NCBI GenBank assembly: GCA_016710465.1
Contig: JADJVS010000014.1
Location: 124,001 to 188,000, forward strand
Direction: 5' to 3'
DNA length: 64,000 nt
DNA from: Sulfuritalea sp.
Lineage (GTDB): Bacteria > Pseudomonadota > Gammaproteobacteria > Burkholderiales > Rhodocyclaceae
A model generated the notes under the pieces. It saw nothing but the letters and a program-made list of their open reading frames with translations, did no database searches and had not been told where the DNA came from. Positions 58,784-64,000 of the stretch are shown here, one piece after another. Each line of letters starts with the position of its first letter. The first letter of the stretch is position 1. A program made the translations under genes and the position numbers.

Positions 58784-60996
58784 CGCTGAGCAACTGGCTG
58801 GAAAAGCTGACCGCTCGGTTCGCAAAGCGCGAGCCGGGTTCGGTGGTGCGCACGCCGACGGTGCTGCAGCTCGAGGCGCTCGAGTGCGGGGCGGCAGCCC
58901 TGTCGATCGTGCTCCGCCATTTCGGCTGCTATGTGTCGCTCGAGGAACTGCGGCGACGCTGCGGCGTTTCGCGCGATGGCAGCAAGGCGACCAACGTCCT
59001 CAAGGCCGCGCGCTCCTATGGTCTGGTCGCCAAGGGATACAAGAAGGAACCGGCGGATCTGCGGGAAATGAAGCTGCCCTGCATCATCTTCTGGAACTTC
59101 AACCACTTCCTCGTTCTCGAGGGCTTCGACGAAGGCCACGCCTATCTCAACGACCCGGCATGCGGCCGGCGCTCGGTGTCCCACGACGAGTTCGACCAGT
59201 CCTTCACCGGCGTGGTGCTGACGATGCAGCCCGGGCCGGATTTCGAGCAGACCGGCAAGCCCGAGAACCTCTACCGCCTTGCATTCAAGCACCTGACAAC
59301 GGATCGTCCGGCGCTGGCCTTCCTGATGCTTGCGGGCTTGTTCATGGTGCTGCCGGGGCTGGCGTTCCCGGTGCTGACCTCGGTCTTCATCGACCGCGTG
59401 ATCCTCGACGGGGACCAGACCTGGGCCACCGGCATACTGATCGGCTACGGCCTGGCGACGCTGCTCTACGTATTGCTCGACTGGCTGCAGCGATGGTACC
59501 TGCTGCGCTTCCAGACCAAGCTGGTGCTGCTGATGGCGACCCGCTTCTTCTGGCATTTGCTCAAGCTGCCGCTGACCTTCTTCACCCAGCGGGCGCCCGG
59601 CGAGGTGGCCTGGCGGTTGATGCTCAACGACAATATTGCCAACGTCATTACCGGCGAGCTGGCGCGCACCGTGGTCAATGCCCTGCTCGCCGTGTTCTTC
59701 TTCATCGTCATGCTCGGCTTTGACGCCGTGCTGGCGCTGGCCAGCCTGGCCGTGGTAATCGCCAACCTGGTGATCCTCAAACAAATATCCCAACTCACGC
59801 AGGAGAGCAGCCTGTCGATGTCGATTGCCCTCGGAAAACTCCAGGGCATCGCCGCCGGCGGACTTTCGGTGATCGAGACCCTGCGCGCGTCGGCGGCGGA
59901 ATCCGCTGCCTTCGCGCGTTTCGGCGGCGCGCTGGCCCAGTACATCACCGCGCACCAGCGGGTGGAAAACCTCGGCCTCAAGTATCGCCAGTTGCCGGCG
60001 GTGCTGATGCTGCTCAACGAGGCGCTGATCCTTTGCTTCGGCGGCTACCGCGTGATTGAGGGGCACTTGACGATAGGCATGCTGGTGGCGTTTCAGGCCT
60101 TGTCGCTGAGCTTCATTGTTCCGGCTATGGCGCTCGCCGGCATGATGACCACGGTACAAAACCTGCGCGGCGACCTGCAGCGCGTGGAGGATGTCCTGCA
60201 ATACGCGCGGGATCCGCTGGCCGACGGCATACCCGAGTTCCTCGACGACGACCTGCGCGAGGGGCCGGTCAAGTTGGCCGGGCATCTCGAGTTCCGCAAC
60301 GTCAGTTTCGGCTACAACCCCACCGACCCGCCGCTCCTCAGCGACTTTTCCTTGCTGGTGCGGCCGGGCGAGCGCATTGCGATCGTTGGCCGCTCGGGAT
60401 GCGGAAAGTCAACGGTCGCCAAGCTGGTGGCCGGCCTGTACATGCCAACCGAGGGCGAAATCCTGTTCGACGGCAAGTCGCGCGAAGCCTACAGCCGGGC
60501 CCGTCTCGCCGGCTCGGTTGCCCTGGTGGACCAGGACATTACCCTGTTCGAGGGCAGCTTCCGCGAAAACCTCACCATGTGGGACCCGTCGGTATCCGAC
60601 AGCGAGCTGATCGCGGCGGCCAAGGACGCCCTGATCCATGATTTTGTCATGAGCCGGCCCGAAGGCTACGACGGCCTGGTTATCGAGGGCGGGCGCAACA
60701 TGAGCGGCGGCCAGCGCCAGCGGCTGGAAATCGCGCGCGCCCTGCTGACCAATCCGCGCCTGCTGGTGCTCGACGAGGCCACCAGCGCCCTGGATACGGC
60801 GACCGAGGAAGCGCTCGAACACAATTTGCGGCGACGCGGCTGCTCATGCATCATCATTGCACACCGCCTGAGCACGGTCCGCGACTGTGACCGCATCCTC
60901 GTGCTGGACGAGGGGCAACTGGTCGAGCAGGGGTCGCATAAGGAGTTGATGGCCTTGCGCAGCGGCCTGTACCGCGGATTGGTGGAGCAGGGATGA
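58771..60996 (+). CDS. NHLP-type ABC exporter with C39 leader peptidase
   Basis: A 741-aa peptidase-permease-ATPase. The C39 peptidase (residues 25-150) has an intact triad: Cys39 in LQLEALECGAAAL with Gln33, His112 in WNFNHFLVLEGF and Asp128 in AYLNDPACG. Then come a six-helix transmembrane domain (about 165-460) and the ATPase: GRSGCGKST, MSGGQRQRLEIARALL, LLVLDEATSALD. It removes Gly-Gly-type leaders while exporting peptides. The start is either ATG 58771 or ATG 58780 (the latter overlaps the HlyD stop as ATGA); the domain is unaffected. Confidence 0.92.
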   Translation: MDTMTLSNWLEKLTARFAKREPGSVVRTPTVLQLEALECGAAALSIVLRHFGCYVSLEELRRRCGVSRDGSKATNVLKAARSYGLVAKGYKKEPADLREMKLPCIIFWNFNHFLVLEGFDEGHAYLNDPACGRRSVSHDEFDQSFTGVVLTMQPGPDFEQTGKPENLYRLAFKHLTTDRPALAFLMLAGLFMVLPGLAFPVLTSVFIDRVILDGDQTWATGILIGYGLATLLYVLLDWLQRWYLLRFQTKLVLLMATRFFWHLLKLPLTFFTQRAPGEVAWRLMLNDNIANVITGELARTVVNALLAVFFFIVMLGFDAVLALASLAVVIANLVILKQISQLTQESSLSMSIALGKLQGIAAGGLSVIETLRASAAESAAFARFGGALAQYITAHQRVENLGLKYRQLPAVLMLLNEALILCFGGYRVIEGHLTIGMLVAFQALSLSFIVPAMALAGMMTTVQNLRGDLQRVEDVLQYARDPLADGIPEFLDDDLREGPVKLAGHLEFRNVSFGYNPTDPPLLSDFSLLVRPGERIAIVGRSGCGKSTVAKLVAGLYMPTEGEILFDGKSREAYSRARLAGSVALVDQDITLFEGSFRENLTMWDPSVSDSELIAAAKDALIHDFVMSRPEGYDGLVIEGGRNMSGGQRQRLEIARALLTNPRLLVLDEATSALDTATEEALEHNLRRRGCSCIIIAHRLSTVRDCDRILVLDEGQLVEQGSHKELMALRSGLYRGLVEQG

Positions 60997-63923
60997 GCGA
61001 GGACCAGGACGTGTCGCCCGCCGAAAAGGCACAGGCACGCAATGGCCTGGTGCTTGACGACCCCGCTGTCGTGGTCGAGGTCACCAAGGGTTATTTCGAT
61101 GTCTTCGCGGTCGGTTCGGAAACGATGGGCGCCGCAGGGTCGCTGCACCACCTGGTTCGCGCCGGGCCGAATCAGCCGGTGGCCGGCGGCATCTCTCTGC
61201 CGGAAGGCATAGACCGGCTGCTCGCCGTGCCCGGACCGGGGGCGAAATTCCAGACCACGCTCATCGAAGACTGGGAAGCCTACGTCGCCGACGGAGCTCT
61301 CGAAGAGACGCAGGACCTAATCCATGAAAGCCTGCGCAACTGGTTTGAAGAGTTGGTGGTCGATCGGCCGGCCGGTGCACCCAAGCGGCTGGTGGGCGGC
61401 GAGGCCGTCACAGCAGAGGCGGGTGATTGGCTGGCCTGCGACCACGGCATTGTCGTCGTCGAGGTGGAAGACGGGCGCCTGAGCCTGCTCGGATCGAGCT
61501 TGAGCGCGGTGCGGGCCGGGGAATCGGTGATCGCCACGCACCACGTCTGGCTGGCCGCCGGCGAAGCGGGCAAGCTCAAGGTCACCGAACAGGAGGAGGT
61601 GGACGATCCCGCGCTGCTGCTCGATGCCTTCGTCAGGACCGTGCGCCAGTTGCTGCTGCTGCGCTGCGAAGCCGTTCTGGCCAGGGAACGCTCCAGCGGT
61701 ACCGCCATGCTTGGCCGGAACCACAGCGTGCAGTCGATGACAGCCGAAGGCGTGCTGGTCATGCGGCAGTTGCTTGACGAGAACGCCAGCGCGGAGAAGC
61801 CCCCGGCGAGTACCGAGGCTTCTGTTTACGCCGCGGCGAAGCAATTGTGCGACCACCTGGGCATCGAACTGCGCGACTTGAGCGGAGGCCCGACCGCGCC
61901 CAAGGCGCGCGTGATCGCACTGGCCAGCGCATCCGGCTTCCGCGTTCGCGAAGTCACGCTGGCCGGCGAATGGTGGCAGACCGACAACGGGCCGCTGCTG
62001 GCGTTTCGCGCCGACAGCGAGGCGCCGCTGGCCTTGATCGCCGGGCGGCGGCGGCATTACGAGGCGATCGACGCCGCGACTGGCGAACGGACTCCGGTCA
62101 ATGCCGAGTTTGCCGCTGAACTGAAGCCGTTCGGGCTGGCTTTTTACCGGCCTTTCCCGCGCCAGCCCGTGGGAATCGCGGATCTGGTGACCTATGGTTT
62201 CCACGGCAGGGGGCATGACTTCGCGCTGTCGATGGTGATCGCCACCCTGATTGCCTTCCTGGCCATGGTGCTGCCGATCGCCACCGCCGAAGTGGTCGAC
62301 GAAATCATCCCCTCGGCCAAGCTCAACATACTCATGCGCATCGGCATCGTGCTGCTTGTCGCCGCGCTGGTGCAAGTGCTGTTCGAGCTGGCCAAGGGCC
62401 AGGTCCTGGTACGCCTGACCAGCCACGTCGAGCACGACATCCAGGCCGCCGTCTGGGACCGCCTGCTCGGCATGCCAATCGACTTCTTCCGCCAATACGC
62501 GGTGGGCGACCTGACGATGCGGGTGAATGCCGTGAATACCATCGCCAAGATGCTGTCGGTGTCGACCCTGACCGGCCTGGTCAGCGGCATCTTCGGCATG
62601 CTCGGATTCCTGGTCTTGCTCAAGTTCAGCCCGGTGCTGGCCCTGGTCGCCTTCGTGCTGGTGGTGCTCGGCCTTGGCCTGCTGGCCTTCTTCACCTGGT
62701 GGACCTTCCATTCCCTGCACTCGGTGGAAGTATCGATGCGCCGGGTGATGGCGGTGGTCCTGCAACTGGTGCAGGGCGTGTCCAAGCTGCGCACGACCGC
62801 CTCGGAGTCCCGTGCCATGGGCGTCTGGTCGGACGCCTTCGCCAGCATGCGCCGGATCCGGCTGCTGATCCTCAAGCTCAAGGCGCAGCAGGAGGTGATC
62901 CTGCGCGGCTACCACAGATTGGGATTGCTGGTGGTGCTGGCGATGATGGCCTCGCTCTCGGCCAAGCAGGGCGGTGGCCAGCTCAGCAGTGGCGAACTGA
63001 TCGGATTCTTCAGTGCCTTCAGCGCCATCTTCATGTCCCTGGTACAGGTCTGCGAAACCATCATCGGCCTTTTCCTGGTGGTGCCGATGTACAAGATGGC
63101 CAAGCCGATCCTCGAACACAGCCCCGAGGGCAGCAGCGGCGAGACGGACCCTGGCGAAATTGCCGGAGCCATCGAGATCAGCCAGGTTTCGTTTTCCTAT
63201 CCCGATGGCGATCCCGTCCTTGAGGATGTGTCGATTTCCATTCCCGCGGGCAGTTTCACGGCCATCGTCGGACCCTCGGGTTCGGGAAAGTCGACTTTGC
63301 TGCGCCTGCTGCTCGGATTCGAAGAACCCTCCAGTGGGGCCGTTCTGTTCGACGACCATGCCCTGATCGAGCTGGACCAGCAGGCGCTGCGCCGGCAGTT
63401 CGGCGTCGTGCTGCAGAACAGCCCGCTATTGGCAGGCGACATTTTTTCGAACATCGTCGGCGTCAAGGGCGGCACCCTCGACGACGCCTGGACAGCGGCG
63501 CGCATGGTTGGCCTGGAGCAGGACATCAAGGAAATGGCCATGGGCATGCACACGGCCATCGGCGAGGGCAGCAGCACGCTTTCGGGCGGGCAGCGGCAGC
63601 GCATCCTCATTGCGCGTGCGCTGGCGGGCAATCCGAAGATACTGTTTCTTGACGAAGCGACCAGTGCGCTGGACAACAAGTCGCAGACAGTCGTTGCCGA
63701 AAGCCTGCTGCGGCTGAAGGCCACCCGGGTGGTTATCGCGCATCGCCTGAGCACGATCGTCGAAGCCGACCAGATCATCGTGCTCGAGGCCGGAAAGCTT
63801 GTTCAGCAAGGTCGTTACGATGAACTGCTGGAGCAGGAAGGCGCGTTCGCGGAATTGGCGAAGCGACAGAACGTCGACATCAGCGCACGTCAGTCGCGCA
63901 AGCGTGGCAAGCGCGCATCATGA
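60993..63923 (+). CDS. NHLP-type second ABC exporter subunit
   Basis: A 976-aa protein. The N-terminal 350 residues are a soluble sensor-like region with a Crp-like barrel fold suggested by VVVEVTKGYFDVFAVGSETMGAAGSLHHLVRAGPNQPV; then a transmembrane domain (about 410-690, e.g. FALSMVIATLIAFLAMVLPIATAEVVDEI) and ATPase: GPSGSGKST, LSGGQRQRILIARALAG, ILFLDEATSALDN. No C39 peptidase. The architecture matches the partner of the peptidase transporter in NHLP systems. Starts with an ATGA overlap. Confidence 0.9.
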   Translation: MSEDQDVSPAEKAQARNGLVLDDPAVVVEVTKGYFDVFAVGSETMGAAGSLHHLVRAGPNQPVAGGISLPEGIDRLLAVPGPGAKFQTTLIEDWEAYVADGALEETQDLIHESLRNWFEELVVDRPAGAPKRLVGGEAVTAEAGDWLACDHGIVVVEVEDGRLSLLGSSLSAVRAGESVIATHHVWLAAGEAGKLKVTEQEEVDDPALLLDAFVRTVRQLLLLRCEAVLARERSSGTAMLGRNHSVQSMTAEGVLVMRQLLDENASAEKPPASTEASVYAAAKQLCDHLGIELRDLSGGPTAPKARVIALASASGFRVREVTLAGEWWQTDNGPLLAFRADSEAPLALIAGRRRHYEAIDAATGERTPVNAEFAAELKPFGLAFYRPFPRQPVGIADLVTYGFHGRGHDFALSMVIATLIAFLAMVLPIATAEVVDEIIPSAKLNILMRIGIVLLVAALVQVLFELAKGQVLVRLTSHVEHDIQAAVWDRLLGMPIDFFRQYAVGDLTMRVNAVNTIAKMLSVSTLTGLVSGIFGMLGFLVLLKFSPVLALVAFVLVVLGLGLLAFFTWWTFHSLHSVEVSMRRVMAVVLQLVQGVSKLRTTASESRAMGVWSDAFASMRRIRLLILKLKAQQEVILRGYHRLGLLVVLAMMASLSAKQGGGQLSSGELIGFFSAFSAIFMSLVQVCETIIGLFLVVPMYKMAKPILEHSPEGSSGETDPGEIAGAIEISQVSFSYPDGDPVLEDVSISIPAGSFTAIVGPSGSGKSTLLRLLLGFEEPSSGAVLFDDHALIELDQQALRRQFGVVLQNSPLLAGDIFSNIVGVKGGTLDDAWTAARMVGLEQDIKEMAMGMHTAIGEGSSTLSGGQRQRILIARALAGNPKILFLDEATSALDNKSQTVVAESLLRLKATRVVIAHRLSTIVEADQIIVLEAGKLVQQGRYDELLEQEGAFAELAKRQNVDISARQSRKRGKRAS

Positions 63924-64000
63924 GGCGCATGCGTGAAAAAGTTCCTTTGTGTTTCAAATATTCTTTGTACTAGAATCAAGAAGGCCGTTTACTTTTTCAA
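63924..64000. other. AT-rich downstream region, truncated by window end
   Basis: After the last stop the sequence becomes AT-rich (TTTGTGTTTCAAATATTCTT, then TGTACTAGAATC). No ORF is closed within it. It could be the promoter of the next gene, where a precursor peptide would be expected. Confidence 0.4.

Overview
The window looks like the chromosome of a GC-rich betaproteobacterium, most likely a Rhodocyclales/Sterolibacteriaceae-type organism. This is inferred from the high GC, the pcm-rhodanese-tolC arrangement, the waaC-waaA pair, divergent LysR/DUF2917 genes and a 4-hydroxybenzoyl-CoA reductase with the Thauera-type [4Fe-4S] loop. I see no rRNA, tRNA or CRISPR array.

Layout. 1-3820 is an insertion-sequence pile-up: a partial IS1380 transposase running off the left edge, an ISNCY transposase fragment and an IS21 element whose istA carries three one-base indels. 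3907-7410 makes GDP-L-fucose (manC, gmd, fcl). 7542-12484 holds envelope genes: a UDP-glucuronate 4-epimerase-like enzyme, a WaaE-like glycosyltransferase, waaC and waaA, plus an exported LigE-type ATP-dependent DNA ligase. 12465-14793 is tolC, a rhodanese and pcm. 14858-23920 is a TetR-controlled operon with two adaptor/RND pump pairs. 24072-30501 is mixed housekeeping (guaC, a TesA-like lipase, an AmpG-like permease, a thioesterase, DUF2917/LysR, an MliC-like lipoprotein and a broken zinc-ribbon gene).

30573-37588 is a signalling island. It has a hybrid sensor kinase with REC and Hpt domains, a CqsA/LqsA-type alpha-hydroxyketone autoinducer synthase, an LqsR-like response regulator, an LqsS/CqsS-like six-helix membrane kinase, and a divergent LuxR regulator with an intact acyl-homoserine-lactone pocket but no luxI. 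This is the most interesting locus: a CAI-1/LAI-1-type quorum system next to a LuxR solo.

37612-45394 holds a MidA-like methyltransferase, a PaiB-like flavoprotein, PPK2, two ABC-F ATPases, an acyltransferase and a VapBC-like toxin-antitoxin. 45623-53246 combines the molybdenum enzyme 4-hydroxybenzoyl-CoA reductase (hcrCAB), an aldehyde dehydrogenase and a tungstate/molybdate importer (tupABC), with a divergent HTH-PBP regulator at 53308-54381. 54513-63923 ends in an NHLP-type bacteriocin/RiPP export system (TolC, HlyD-like protein, C39-peptidase ABC transporter, second ABC transporter) preceded by a CxxC cluster protein, an acidic protein and a cyclic-nucleotide-binding-domain protein. No precursor peptide is in the window.

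Two dispersed short-repeat families occur both between genes and in frame inside genes. One reads VGADxTA in three unrelated proteins. The other is a 31-bp unit present inside both a glycosyltransferase and an ABC-F gene.
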